Of a DNA stretch of 53,381 nucleotides, positions 23,635 through 32,851 are shown in pieces. The DNA is from Myxococcota bacterium (GTDB taxonomy: Bacteria > Myxococcota_A > UBA796 > UBA2385), in the NCBI GenBank assembly GCA_023150805.1, contig JAKLKF010000044.1, forward strand, positions 1 to 53,381, in the 5' to 3' direction. A program made the translations under genes and the position numbers. Position 1 is the stretch's first letter; every line of letters begins with the position of its first letter. Below the pieces are notes generated by a model, which had not been told where the DNA came from, did no database searches, and saw nothing but the letters and a program-made list of their open reading frames with translations.

Positions 23635-24888
23635 TCACACCAGCTTGATGGTCTGGACCGGGACGGTGCGGCCCGCCTGCCAGGCCGGGTACAGCCCCGA
23701 CAGCATGGTCGCCAGGACCACGCCGAGCAGGATGAGGGCCAGGTTCTCGGGGTAGATGCCGATCTGCAGCAAGGGGGACATGCCGATGCCGGCGATGTCC
23801 ATGCTCTGGCCCTGCTGGGCGTAGACCTCGGTCAGGTCGATGGGGTGGGAGGCCAGGTAGAGGTAGGGCCCGGCCGTCACCAGGAGCCCCATCAGGATGC
23901 CCACCAGGGCCAGCCAGAAGCTCTCCCACATGACCAGCCGGAAGACCTGGCCGCCGGTGTAGCCGATGGCCATCATGATCCCGAACTCGCGGCGGCGCTC
24001 CAACACGCTGACGAAGAGCGTGTTGAAGATGCTGGCCGCGACCAGCACCATGATCACCGCCTCCATGAAGCGGGCGCCGCCGACCTTCATCGAGATGAAG
24101 CCCGACAGCTCGGGGTTCACCTCGTCCCAGGTGGCCGCCCGCAGCGCCTCGCCCAGCGTCGCGGCCACCGTGTCGCGGACCCGGGCGCTCCGCCGCGCGT
24201 CGTCGCTGTAGACCGCGACCTGGGTGGCCTCGTGGGCGCCGTAGGCCAGGGTCTGGCGCACGGCGTCGATGGGCAGGATGGCGAGGGCGCCGTCGGTGCT
24301 GTCCGCGCCGGTGGTGACCGTCCCCTGCAGGCGCGCCAGGCCGCTGGCGATCTCGCCGTTCTTGTCCATCAGCGTGTAGACGACCTTGTCCCCCAGCTCG
24401 AGCTTGAGGTTGCGAGCCAGCCGCGCGCCCAGGACGATGCCCTTGCCGTCCGCGGCGTCCAGCAGCTCGCCGGCGGTCAGCGCCTCGACGAAGGCCAGGC
24501 TGCCCGCGTCCTCTCGCGCGGGGTCCACGGCCAGGAAGTACGCGCCGTAGCTCTGCCCGGCGGTCGCCAGCATCACGGGCCCGGAGATGCGCGGGACCGC
24601 CCGCGCGACGCCGGGCAGCGCGGCGACCTGCTGCGCCACCGCGTCGGCGTCGGGCACCGTGCGCTGCAGCGAGGGGGAGTCCAGGTACTCGGGGTGCTGC
24701 ACGACCACGTGGCCGCTGGCCATGCGCGCGGCCAGGTCGATCATGTCTCCGAAGCTGCGGTCCTGCAGCGCCGTGAACATGACGGCGAGCATCAGGCCGA
24801 AGGTGATGGCGCACATCGTCAGCAGCGTGCGCCGGGTGTTCCGCCACAGGTTGCGCCAGGCCAGCCGGGACAGGGAGGGACCGTCCAT
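23635..24888 (-). CDS. FtsX-type ABC permease (LolC/E-MacB fold), second permease
   Basis: 417 residues: one N-terminal helix (RLAWRNLWRNTRRTLLTMCAI by its R-N-L-W-R-N motif), a large extracytoplasmic MacB-like domain (about 45-270) and three C-terminal helices with ERRREFGIMMAIGYTGGQVF, the standard FtsX signature. ATG 24888 has GGAG upstream. A loop with QGQSMDIAGIGMSP lies between the last helices. It pairs with the upstream permease and the downstream ATPase, as LolC and LolE pair with LolD in lipoprotein release. The substrate could be lipoproteins or another outer-membrane-bound lipid. Confidence 0.9.
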   Translation of the reverse strand: MDGPSLSRLAWRNLWRNTRRTLLTMCAITFGLMLAVMFTALQDRSFGDMIDLAARMASGHVVVQHPEYLDSPSLQRTVPDADAVAQQVAALPGVARAVPRISGPVMLATAGQSYGAYFLAVDPAREDAGSLAFVEALTAGELLDAADGKGIVLGARLARNLKLELGDKVVYTLMDKNGEIASGLARLQGTVTTGADSTDGALAILPIDAVRQTLAYGAHEATQVAVYSDDARRSARVRDTVAATLGEALRAATWDEVNPELSGFISMKVGGARFMEAVIMVLVAASIFNTLFVSVLERRREFGIMMAIGYTGGQVFRLVMWESFWLALVGILMGLLVTAGPYLYLASHPIDLTEVYAQQGQSMDIAGIGMSPLLQIGIYPENLALILLGVVLATMLSGLYPAWQAGRTVPVQTIKLV

Positions 24889-24896
24889 CGTCGCTC

Positions 24897-26111
24897 CTAC
24901 CGGGCCCGCATGGCTTCGATCGGGGGGATGCGGGCCGCCTTCAGCGCCGGCCACAGCACCGCCAGCGCCACCATGCCCCACAGGATGAGCACGGGCCCCT
25001 GCACGGTGGAGACCGTGAAGCGGCCGGTCCAGCGCTGCATCATGGACATGCCCATCATCTGCATGCCCCCGAGCGCCCCGACGTCGATGCCGACCCGGGA
25101 CAGCCAGGCCATGGCGGGCAGGGCCAGCAGCACGCCGATGCCCGTGGCCAGCAGGGCCTGCAGGGCGCTCTCCACCGCGATGAGCGAGAAGACGGTGCCC
25201 GGGCCGTAGCCGATGGCCTTCATCACGCCGAACTCGCGGATGCGCTCGAAGACCGCCATGAGCATCGCGTTGAGCACCAGGATGGCGATCGCCAGGTACA
25301 CGATGAAGGCGACCACCTGGATGAGGCCCCGGGTGCTCTCGATCATCGTCGACAGGGTGGGCAGGAGCTGTCGCCAGGTCCGGACCTCCAGGCCCGGGCC
25401 CAGCGCCTCGATCCGCGCGCGGGCCTGGTCCAGGTCGGAGCCCTCGGGCACGCGCACGGTCAGGCGGTGCGCCCCCGCGGGCAGGACCATCAGCGCGCGG
25501 AAGGCGTCCTCGGTCAGGAACACGGTGCCGCGGTCGACGCCGTCGCCGACACCCGCGAGCACCCCGCGCACGGTGAACAGGTCGTTGGCGATGCTGCCGT
25601 CGGCGCCCTGCGAGAGGATCAGCAGCTCGGCGCCGACCTGGGCCCCCAGCGACCGGGCGAGGCGCTTGCCGAGCACGACGCCGCGGGGGTCGGCGGGGTC
25701 GAGCCAGGCGCCCTGATCGAGCCGCTGGTGGATGCGGGTCACGGTCGCGTCCCGTTCCACGTCCACGCCGACGAGCTGCACGCCCGCGCTCTCCTGCCCG
25801 ACGGCGCCCAGCCCGCCGCCCAGCAGGCGCGGCGCCGCCGCGTAGCCCAGGCCCTCGATCCCGGTGAGCAGCGCGGCCGGATCGGCGACCACGCGGTGCA
25901 GCGAGGGGTCGTCGCGGTAGCCCGCGGCCACCACCTGCAGCTCGCCCACCTCCAGGTCGACGGCCTGGTCGACCATGTCGACCAGCATGCCCTCCACCAG
26001 GCCGGTGTAGAGGATCATCACCCACAGGGCGAAGGTCATGGCCGCGACGGTGACGGCGGAGCGGCGCCCGTTGCGCCAGAGGTTTCGCCAGGCCATCCGG
26101 AGGATCTGCAT
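24897..26111 (-). CDS. FtsX-type ABC permease with Met-rich periplasmic loop, first permease
   Basis: 404 residues with the same layout as its neighbour: MAWRNLWRNGRRSAVTV first helix, a 230-residue periplasmic domain, then three helices with FERIREFGVMKAIGYGPGTVF. Between the last two helices is GGMQMMGMSMMQRW, six Met in 14 residues, which is unusual for LolC/E-type permeases and may be a metal- or lipid-contacting loop. Its stop lies 8 bp before the start of the second permease. It is the first gene of the minus-strand ABC operon; 99 bp separate it from the divergent small gene. Confidence 0.9.
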   Translation of the reverse strand: MQILRMAWRNLWRNGRRSAVTVAAMTFALWVMILYTGLVEGMLVDMVDQAVDLEVGELQVVAAGYRDDPSLHRVVADPAALLTGIEGLGYAAAPRLLGGGLGAVGQESAGVQLVGVDVERDATVTRIHQRLDQGAWLDPADPRGVVLGKRLARSLGAQVGAELLILSQGADGSIANDLFTVRGVLAGVGDGVDRGTVFLTEDAFRALMVLPAGAHRLTVRVPEGSDLDQARARIEALGPGLEVRTWRQLLPTLSTMIESTRGLIQVVAFIVYLAIAILVLNAMLMAVFERIREFGVMKAIGYGPGTVFSLIAVESALQALLATGIGVLLALPAMAWLSRVGIDVGALGGMQMMGMSMMQRWTGRFTVSTVQGPVLILWGMVALAVLWPALKAARIPPIEAMRAR

Positions 26112-26210
26112 GGCACGCTCCTTCTGGCGGCTAACCCCCCCCGGCCGCGGCCGCCGGCGGCGTGGCCGATGGTCGCCCGCCCCGATAGCCGCCGGGCCGA
26201 GGAGGGCCCC

Positions 26211-26426
26211 ATGCCCGAGCAGGACGACAACGCAGAGCGCACCGAGACCACCGAGGCCGAGCAGGTCGAAGGCGTCGAGACGGACGAGGCGGCCGGCCCG
26301 AAGGGATCACCCCGCAAGGCCAACCTGCTGAGCCGGCCGACCGACTTCGTCGCCCGGCCCGGCTTCCGCAACCCGGCCAACAGCCGGACCAAGGCCCAGA
26401 AGCAGGCCGGGAAGAAGCGTCGCTGA
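26211..26426 (+). CDS. Small charged protein of unknown function
   Basis: 71 residues, ATG 26211 with GGAGG at 26201-26205. The N-terminal half is acidic (E/D/T-rich), and the C-terminal half is basic, ending in RTKAQKQAGKKRR after LLSRPTDFVARPGFRNPANS. Such a bipolar, unstructured protein could bind nucleic acid or ribosomes. An upstream in-frame ATG at 26169 lacks a ribosome-binding site. No family recognised. Confidence 0.6.
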   Translation: MPEQDDNAERTETTEAEQVEGVETDEAAGPKGSPRKANLLSRPTDFVARPGFRNPANSRTKAQKQAGKKRR

Positions 26427-26508
26427 GGCCCGCCGCGCGCCGGTGGGGGCGCTGCGCCCGCTGGTCGCAGGTCCCCCGAGGCGCCCGACCGGTGGCAACA
26501 TTCGCGGG

Positions 26509-28431
26509 GTGCCGGTACCGCTCGCCTTCACCGCGCTCGCCCTGCTGGTCGGACCGGCATGCGGCGGTCGGGACGCTGCCCTGCCGCCGCAGCCGCCGCC
26601 CCTTCCGGCCGCCGCGGCGCCGGCACCTCCTGCCGAGCCGCCCGCGCCGGTCGCGGCGACGCCTCCGCCCGCCGCCGCCCCCGCCGCCCCCGACTCCTGG
26701 GCGCCGACCCCGCCCACCGCCGAGCGCGCCGAGGCCTTCGCCGCCCGCCGCCCCAAGTCCGTCGTCGAGCTGCAGCCCTGGCGGGAGGAGACCCAGGTCC
26801 CCCTCCCCACCGGGCAGGGGCCCGCCACCACCGTTACCCTGGTGGACCTGAACCCGGCCGTGCACGAGTGGTTCCTGGTGCGCCTCGAGGCCGCGGGGCA
26901 GCCCGCCCAGACCTGGCACCTCGAGAACCACGACCCCCGCGCGGTGCGCGTGACCCTGGACCCGGCCTTCCCCGAGGGGCTGACCCTCCACGAGGGCGCG
27001 ACGATCCGGACCTGCCCGCTGTGGCCGCCCACCGGCTCGGCCCTGGAGCTGGGGCGCGCCTCGGGCCAGGCCTTCGCCCCCCTGTGCGAGGGCCGCCTCT
27101 CCCTGCGCAGCCCCACCCAGGGCCACCGCTCCACCCGGGAGGCCACGGTCGACTTCCTGCGCGACAAGGTGTGGGGCGGCGAGCAGATCACCAACCTGGT
27201 CAAGGAGACCCTGTACCAGGACAGCGAGCTGGCCACGAGCGAGGTGCTGGCCGCCGCGCCGGGCTCCCCCTCGCCCGCCGCCGCCGGCGCCTCCCCCGGG
27301 CCGACCCCGGCGCGGGTCGATCCCGCGCTGGCCGGACGCCAGGTCGTGCCCGTCAACCTGGGGCTGCCCCTGCTGGAGGCCGCCTCGGGCACGGTCGAGA
27401 TCGGCCGCTGGTACCCGGTCGAGGGCTCGCCCGGCGTCTTCGCCAGCGCGATGCAGCCGCGGCTGGTCGACCCGGCGGTCAGCGCCGGCTGGGAGGGGCG
27501 GGTCCACGCGCTGGACGAGGTCGAGGGCAGCGCCCTGGTCTTCCTGACGGCCTTCGACCTGGACACGCACGAGCTGGTCTTCGACGTGGGCACCGACCAC
27601 CCCCGCGTCGGCTGGTCCGAGCGTGCGCCCGCCGCCGTCCGGGACCTGCGCCTGCCGGGGCCCGACGGCTTCGACACGCTCGCCCCGCTGGTGCGCACCG
27701 GCAAGGTGAACCCGGCGCACGTGCCGCGCCTGGTCGCCACCTTCACCGGCGGCTTCAAGCGCAGCCACGGCGCCTTCAAGAGCGGGCCCTTCTCCCTGGT
27801 GAACAGCGGCACGCACTACGGCTGGGTCGAGCACGGCGTGATCGAGAGCCGGCCGATGCCGGGCCTGGCGACCTGGGTAGCCTGGGCCGACCCGCGGGGG
27901 GGTCCCGATCGGGTCGAGGTGCGCACCTGGTCGGTCGAGGACGACGCCCGCCTGCAGCAGGTCCGCCACCTGCGGCAGAACGGGCCGCCGATCCTCGAGC
28001 CCAGCGGCGAGGGAGGCGCCGCGATGCCCGGCGCGCTGGTGAACCGCTGGGGCGACGGCAACTGGTCGGGCAGCGTCGAAGGCAAGCTGCGCAGCGTGCG
28101 GGCCAGCCTGTGCGTGCAGGAGAGCGCGCAGGGCCGCTACCTGCTCTACGGCTACTTCAGCAGCGCCACGCCCAGCGGGATGGCGCGGGTCCTGGCCGCC
28201 TACGGCTGCGGCGTCGCCATGCTGACCGACATGAACGCGCTCGAGCACACCTACCTGTCGCTGCACCACTTCCACGACGGCCGCTACGCCGTCCACCACC
28301 TGATCACCGGCATGGAGGTGCTCGACCGCACCAACAAGGCCGGCGTCTACCTGCCGCGCTTCGTCGGGCTGGCCGACAACCGGGACTTCTTCACCGTGCT
28401 CCGGCGCCGCCCGGTCGAGGAGGACCGGTGA
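26509..28431 (+). CDS. Lipoprotein with phosphodiester-glycosidase-like (NAGPA/DUF2233) domain
   Basis: 640 residues from GTG 26509. The signal (PVPLAFTALALLVGPAC) ends in a lipobox G-P-A-C, followed by a Pro/Ala-rich linker to about residue 65. The first half is beta-rich with no clear family. The C-terminal 250 residues follow the order of NAGPA-type domains: ATFTGGFKRSHGAF, then NGPPILEPSGEGG, then an Arg-x-Ser-x-Cys-Val strand, then GMARVLAAYGCGVAMLTDMN where the family has its Asp-Gly-Gly loop. The last Gly-Gly-Ser is not conserved, so the assignment is tentative. Its stop overlaps the next start (GTGA), so it is translated with the sulfatase-modifying-factor-like protein. Confidence 0.6.
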   Translation: MPVPLAFTALALLVGPACGGRDAALPPQPPPLPAAAAPAPPAEPPAPVAATPPPAAAPAAPDSWAPTPPTAERAEAFAARRPKSVVELQPWREETQVPLPTGQGPATTVTLVDLNPAVHEWFLVRLEAAGQPAQTWHLENHDPRAVRVTLDPAFPEGLTLHEGATIRTCPLWPPTGSALELGRASGQAFAPLCEGRLSLRSPTQGHRSTREATVDFLRDKVWGGEQITNLVKETLYQDSELATSEVLAAAPGSPSPAAAGASPGPTPARVDPALAGRQVVPVNLGLPLLEAASGTVEIGRWYPVEGSPGVFASAMQPRLVDPAVSAGWEGRVHALDEVEGSALVFLTAFDLDTHELVFDVGTDHPRVGWSERAPAAVRDLRLPGPDGFDTLAPLVRTGKVNPAHVPRLVATFTGGFKRSHGAFKSGPFSLVNSGTHYGWVEHGVIESRPMPGLATWVAWADPRGGPDRVEVRTWSVEDDARLQQVRHLRQNGPPILEPSGEGGAAMPGALVNRWGDGNWSGSVEGKLRSVRASLCVQESAQGRYLLYGYFSSATPSGMARVLAAYGCGVAMLTDMNALEHTYLSLHHFHDGRYAVHHLITGMEVLDRTNKAGVYLPRFVGLADNRDFFTVLRRRPVEEDR

Positions 28432-29468
28432 CCGCGCTGGCCTGGGCCCTGGCGCCGGTCGCGACCCTGCTGGGCCTGGCCCTGGCCGGCGGCGGCGAGG
28501 ACCTGGAGGCCGCGACCCGCGAGGGGCAGAACGAGGCGTGGATGGCCGCGCTGGTGGCGGTCCACGGCCTGACGCCCGAGCAGGCGGCGGCGGTGCGGGC
28601 CGTGGTGGAGGGCAGCGACTTCCTGGGGCAGGGCAACCCGGCCGTGACGGTGCGGCCGATGAGCCGGGAGCAGTGCCGGCAGCGGCTGCAGGCGGCCGGC
28701 GAGGACTGGACGGACCCCACGGCCGAGGCGGTCTGCGGGCGGCCCTACATGCGACCGCTGTACGACCCGGCCACCCAGGCGCCCGCCCAGGCCCGGACCT
28801 GCATCGACACGCTGGAGTTCCCCGACATCCCCTGCGAGTACCCGGTGGTGTGGGTGCGGGCGCGCGAGGCCCAGGAGCTGTGCCGGGCCGTGGGCAAGCG
28901 GCTGTGCGACGCCCACGAGTGGGAGGGCGGCTGCCAGGGGGCGCTGGGCCCGCCGGACTACCGGTGGGACCTGGCGAAGGGACAGAGCCCCAACGCCGCC
29001 GTGCAGCGGATGCGCGCCGCCCACAACCGCGCCCAGACCGACCGGCGCTGGTCCTATGGCCCCGCCTTCCGGACCGGGGTCTGCGCCCAGGACAGCACCA
29101 AGCTCTCGACCTGCTCGGGCGGCTCCTGGACCGGCTGCGGCAGCAACCACTACCCGGCCGGCAGCTTCCCCACCTGCCAGAGCCCGCTGGGGGTCGCCGA
29201 CCTCAACGGCAACGCCGCCGAGCACATGAACCTGCCCCTGTCCCCCGACCAGCTCGCCAGCGCCGGCGGGCCCCTGGGCGTCACCGAGATGAAGGGCAGC
29301 TGGTTCATCTGGGACAAGTACCAGGCCCACGAGGACTGGTGCCGCTGGCGGGCCCCCTACTGGCACGGCGGCCGGGTGATGGCCCAGGACAGCCACCGCA
29401 ACTACCACCTGGGCTTCCGCTGCTGCCTGGACCTGCCCGATCCTCCTCCCTCGCCGGAGAACCCCTGA
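28428..29468 (+). CDS. Exported Cys-rich formylglycine-generating-enzyme-like (FGE-sulfatase domain) protein
   Basis: 346 residues from GTG 28428. An N-terminal hydrophobic signal is followed by a SUMF1/FGE-type domain: PVVWVRAREAQELCRAVGKRLCDAHEWEGGC is summarised by the A-x2-C-x3-G-K-R-L-C pattern, then VADLNGNAAEHM (family DLAGNVWEW), and HLGFRCC near the C-terminus (family GFRCA). FGE converts a sulfatase Cys to formylglycine with two cysteines; here Cys305 (DWCRWRA) sits near the first, but the partner Cys is not obvious, so it may be a non-FGE member. Fourteen cysteines suggest disulfides outside the cytoplasm. It is coupled to genes on both sides by overlaps. Confidence 0.85.
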   Translation: MTALAWALAPVATLLGLALAGGGEDLEAATREGQNEAWMAALVAVHGLTPEQAAAVRAVVEGSDFLGQGNPAVTVRPMSREQCRQRLQAAGEDWTDPTAEAVCGRPYMRPLYDPATQAPAQARTCIDTLEFPDIPCEYPVVWVRAREAQELCRAVGKRLCDAHEWEGGCQGALGPPDYRWDLAKGQSPNAAVQRMRAAHNRAQTDRRWSYGPAFRTGVCAQDSTKLSTCSGGSWTGCGSNHYPAGSFPTCQSPLGVADLNGNAAEHMNLPLSPDQLASAGGPLGVTEMKGSWFIWDKYQAHEDWCRWRAPYWHGGRVMAQDSHRNYHLGFRCCLDLPDPPPSPENP

Positions 29469-30367
29469 TGCCTCGCCTCACGCGCCGCTCGCTGCTGGGA
29501 GGGGGCGCACTGCTCGCCGCCACCGCCTCGCTTCCCCGCCGGGCCCGCGCCGCCGACCCGCTGATCTCGATGGTCCGCTCGCACGCCCCGGCCTGCGGCG
29601 AGGCCCTGTGCCTGCCCACCCGCCCCTCGGGCGCGCTGGGCGGCCTGGACCTGGCCCACGCCCTGGCCGACCTGCCCGACGGCGCGCGCTACCTCGCCCT
29701 GGCCAACCAGGTCCTCGACGGCAACATCCCGGCCTTCCTGCGCGTGCTCAGCCCGGTGACCCTGGAGGCGCCGGCGGGCCACGACGGCCCGCACCTGGCC
29801 ACGATCTTCGTGACACCCGACTACCTCGCGGTGGGCAACCGCCAGGACTTCCTGCGGGTGCCCCTGGACCTGCCCCAGGCCGCCCGCATCGCGCGGGCCC
29901 TGGACATGGCCCTGCCGACGCCTCGGATGGTCGACGCGATCTACGCCGCGGCGCAGACCGTGCTGGCGCCCGCCCCGCTGCCGCCGACCCACCAGATGCG
30001 CAGCATGCCCTACGTGCTCCACCACCAGGCCCTGGTCGAGCAGGCCCGCGCCGGACGCTCGGTGCTGCCGCTGATGGCCGGCCACAAGAAGGACCTGGTG
30101 CTGACCAACCGCCTGCGCAGCCAACCCGACCGGGTCGCCATCTACGGCTGGCACCGGGGGGACGGGGACCCCATCCAGCCCCTGTCGCTGGTCCACGGCA
30201 AGGGCTACGCCGACTACAGCCACGGGGTCCGCCTCGTCTCCCGCCTGGCCCTGGTCGACGGCGTGCCCATCGACCTCTTCGACGCCCTGGCCGACCCTCG
30301 CATCGCCCCCCTGTTGACGCGGGAAGGGCGGCTGCCCGGCGCCCAGGACCTGCTCCAGGTCGCCTGA
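29468..30367 (+). CDS. Tat-exported protein of unknown function
   Basis: 299 residues, ATG 29468, one-base overlap (TGATG) with the FGE-like gene. The N-terminus has a twin-arginine signal (LTRRSLLGGGALLA, with R-R-A-R-A before the cleavage region), so it is exported folded. The mature part has no named domain, but the C-terminal motifs VAIYGWHRGDGDPIQPLSL and YADYSHGVRLVSR look like a conserved active or binding site (His-rich, with D-Y-S-H-G). One C-x5-C pair (PACGEALCLP) is near the N-terminus. It is the third gene of the exported trio. Confidence 0.75.
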   Translation: MPRLTRRSLLGGGALLAATASLPRRARAADPLISMVRSHAPACGEALCLPTRPSGALGGLDLAHALADLPDGARYLALANQVLDGNIPAFLRVLSPVTLEAPAGHDGPHLATIFVTPDYLAVGNRQDFLRVPLDLPQAARIARALDMALPTPRMVDAIYAAAQTVLAPAPLPPTHQMRSMPYVLHHQALVEQARAGRSVLPLMAGHKKDLVLTNRLRSQPDRVAIYGWHRGDGDPIQPLSLVHGKGYADYSHGVRLVSRLALVDGVPIDLFDALADPRIAPLLTREGRLPGAQDLLQVA

Positions 30368-30388
30368 TCCGGAATAGCCGCCTGTCCG

Positions 30389-31876
30389 ATGGCCGCGACC
30401 CACGACACCATCGTCCTCTCCGACCTGCACCTCAGCGACGTGCAGCCGGTGCTGCCCGGCCGCCCGCTGTGGAAGCGCTACAAGCAGGCGGACCTGGTGG
30501 TGGACGACTGCCTCGCCCGCTTCGTGGACCACCTGCTGGACCAGGTGGCGCCCGACAGCGAGCTGGTCCTGGCCGGCGACATCTTCGACTTCGACGGCTG
30601 CATGGCCCTGCCGCCCCGCCGACCGCGGCCGCCCTTCTCCGTGAGCTGGCTGGAGCGCCGGCGTGGCCTGCACGCCGAGGAGCCCAAGTCCGCCTTCAAG
30701 ATGCAGGTGATCCTGCGCGACCACCCGGTCTTCGTCGCCGCGCTGCGGCGCTGGCTGCGCGCCGGCCACCGCCTGGTCCTGATCATCGGCAACCACGACA
30801 TCGAGCTGCACTGGCCGGCCGTGCAGCAGGTCCTGCGGCAGGCCCTGCCCGACGCGCCGCCCGGGTCGATCCGCTTCTGCGAGTGGTTCTACATCTCCGG
30901 CGGCGACACGCTGGTGGAGCACGGCAACCAGTTCGACGCCTACTGCCTGTGCAACGATCCCATCTCGCCGACCGTCGCCTGGCGGGGCCGCGAGCTGATG
31001 CGGGTGCCCTTCGGCAACCTGGCCGAGCGCTACATGCTCAACGCCATGGGGCTGTTCAACCCCCACGTCGAGAGCAGCTTCATCATGTCGCTGTCGCAGT
31101 ACGTGGGCTTCTTCTTCAAGTACATGCTGCGCATCCAGCCGCTGCTGGGCCTGACGTGGTTCTGGAGCGCCGTCGTCACCCTGGTCGACACGCTGCGCGA
31201 GAGCTTCCTGCCGTCCGTCCGCCGCCCGCTGGAGCTGGAGGCCCGCCTGCACGACATCGCCGCCCGCGCCAACGCCACCGTGGGCCAGGTGATGGCGCTC
31301 AAGGCCCTGCACGTCCACCCGGCGGCCTTCAGCCCGTGGATGATCGCCCGCGAGCTGTGGCTGGACCGGGCCCTGATCCTGGCGCTGCTGGTCGGCGCCA
31401 GCTTCCAGGTGGTCACCGTCTACAACGTCTTCCGCCCGCTCTCCCCCTGGTGGGCGCTGGTGGTCTTCGTCCTGCTCCTGCCACCGTTCATCTTCTACGC
31501 CCGCGGGGTCAACAGCGACGTCGACACCACCGAGAAGGTGCTGCGCGAGCGGCTGCCGCTGGCCGTGCAGATCGCCCACACGGGGCGGGTGGTCATCGGT
31601 CACACCCACGTCGAGCACCACACCCGCCTGGATCACTGCGAGCTGCTCAACACGGGCACCTGGTCGGCGGCCTACCACGACGTCGAGTGCACCCGGCCCT
31701 TCGGGCGCAAGTGCTTCGCCTGGATCCGCCCCTCCGCCGACGGGCCCCGACAGGCGGCCCTGTGCGAGTGGAAGGACCCCGGCGTGGTCGCCCTGCCGGT
31801 GGTCGAGGGCGCCGGCCAGAAGCCCGAGGGCCTGCTGGCCGCCCTACGGGCCCAGGTGGCCGCCCGAGCCGGGTGA
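30389..31876 (+). CDS. Membrane-anchored metallophosphoesterase
   Basis: 495 residues, ATG 30389. The calcineurin-like metal motifs are complete: SDLHL (residues 11-15), GDIFDFDG (about 66-73), GNHDIELH (about 137-144) and GHTHVEHH (about 405-412). A large insert between the third and fourth motifs carries helices, including two strong membrane segments at about 330-372 (ALILALLVGASF, WWALVVFVLLLPPFIFY), so the enzyme sits on the inner membrane. LpxH-like (UDP-diacylglucosamine) or polyprenyl-phosphate substrates are plausible; LpxH itself is about 240 residues. Its 3' end overlaps the convergent epimerase gene by 33 bp. Confidence 0.88.
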   Translation: MAATHDTIVLSDLHLSDVQPVLPGRPLWKRYKQADLVVDDCLARFVDHLLDQVAPDSELVLAGDIFDFDGCMALPPRRPRPPFSVSWLERRRGLHAEEPKSAFKMQVILRDHPVFVAALRRWLRAGHRLVLIIGNHDIELHWPAVQQVLRQALPDAPPGSIRFCEWFYISGGDTLVEHGNQFDAYCLCNDPISPTVAWRGRELMRVPFGNLAERYMLNAMGLFNPHVESSFIMSLSQYVGFFFKYMLRIQPLLGLTWFWSAVVTLVDTLRESFLPSVRRPLELEARLHDIAARANATVGQVMALKALHVHPAAFSPWMIARELWLDRALILALLVGASFQVVTVYNVFRPLSPWWALVVFVLLLPPFIFYARGVNSDVDTTEKVLRERLPLAVQIAHTGRVVIGHTHVEHHTRLDHCELLNTGTWSAAYHDVECTRPFGRKCFAWIRPSADGPRQAALCEWKDPGVVALPVVEGAGQKPEGLLAALRAQVAARAG

Positions 31877-32851
31877 CGCCGCGGTCGGGCGGCAGTCCGG
31901 GCAGGGCCAGGTCAGCGCGTGCAGGGGGCGGTAGCCCAGCACGCTGGCCGCGCGCCGGCCGTCCAGCACGCCGTTGAAGTGGAAGCGGCGCTGGTTGATG
32001 GCGTACTGGAAGTCGGTGCGCCGGACGGCCCGGCGCAGCGCGTACAGCGGCCCCAGCAGCGGCCCGGGCACGGGCACGTCGTCCCGCCCCCACAGGCGGA
32101 TCGCCCGCGACAGCGGCAGGGTGTCCGCGCCGGGGATGTTGAACACCCCCTGCTCCGGGGCGTCCAGCGCCAGCACCCAGGCCGCCGCAGCGTCCTCCAG
32201 CGACAGCAGGTTCAGGATCGGGTCGTAGCCCAGCGGTCGCAGGCAGACGCGGGAGGAGAGGTAGTCGAAGAGCTGGCTGCCCATGTCGGCGGCCAGGATC
32301 TCGGCCAGCCGCAGCACGTTGACGTGGATCGGCGCCAGCCCCATGCGCGCGCACACCGTGATGTCCGCCTCGACCCGGTCCCGCAGCCACTGCGGCGCCT
32401 GGGGCGAGAGGTCCAGCGACCAGTCCTCCCGCACCAGGTCGGGGGTGTCGTGCCGGGCCAGGTAGACGGCCGAGGTCGAGCAGAGCAGGAAGCGGCGCAC
32501 CGAGGGGTGGTGCTCGGCCAGCCGCAGGAGCTGCCGCGTGGTCTCGACGTTGAGGCGATGCACGTGGTCGCCCTGGTCGCTGGCCCGCCGGTGCATCGCC
32601 AGGTGCACCACCGCCTGGATCCCGGCGGCCCGGACCCGCCCGAAGAGGAGCTGTCGCATCTGGCGGGCGTGCAGCAGGTCGACCTGGTGGTACTCCGCCT
32701 GCTCGGGCAGCAGGCCGCGCACCGCGGCGGGCGCCTCCAGCCCGACGGCGATGACCGGACCCTTGCCCGCGGCCAGGATGGCCGTGACCACCGCGACGCC
32801 CAGCGGGGTGGTCGCCCCGCTGACCAGGACGCCGCGGGTCCCGGGGCTCAC
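31844..32851 (-). CDS. NAD(P)-dependent epimerase/dehydratase-family protein
   Basis: 335 residues from GTG 32851, overlapping the acyltransferase stop as GTGA. The Rossmann motif is VLVSGATTPLGVAVV (G-x2-x2-x-G form), followed by VDLLHARQM and VVHLAMHRR. The catalytic Tyr-x3-Lys of extended SDRs is not seen: after LLCSTSAVYLARH the lysine is missing (VYLARHDTP), so oxidoreductase activity is doubtful and an atypical extended SDR is likely. The C-terminal 40 residues carry CPDC. Fatty-acid or lipid context comes from the co-translated PlsC gene. Confidence 0.82.
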   Translation of the reverse strand: MSPGTRGVLVSGATTPLGVAVVTAILAAGKGPVIAVGLEAPAAVRGLLPEQAEYHQVDLLHARQMRQLLFGRVRAAGIQAVVHLAMHRRASDQGDHVHRLNVETTRQLLRLAEHHPSVRRFLLCSTSAVYLARHDTPDLVREDWSLDLSPQAPQWLRDRVEADITVCARMGLAPIHVNVLRLAEILAADMGSQLFDYLSSRVCLRPLGYDPILNLLSLEDAAAAWVLALDAPEQGVFNIPGADTLPLSRAIRLWGRDDVPVPGPLLGPLYALRRAVRRTDFQYAINQRRFHFNGVLDGRRAASVLGYRPLHALTWPCPDCRPTAASPGSGGHLGP

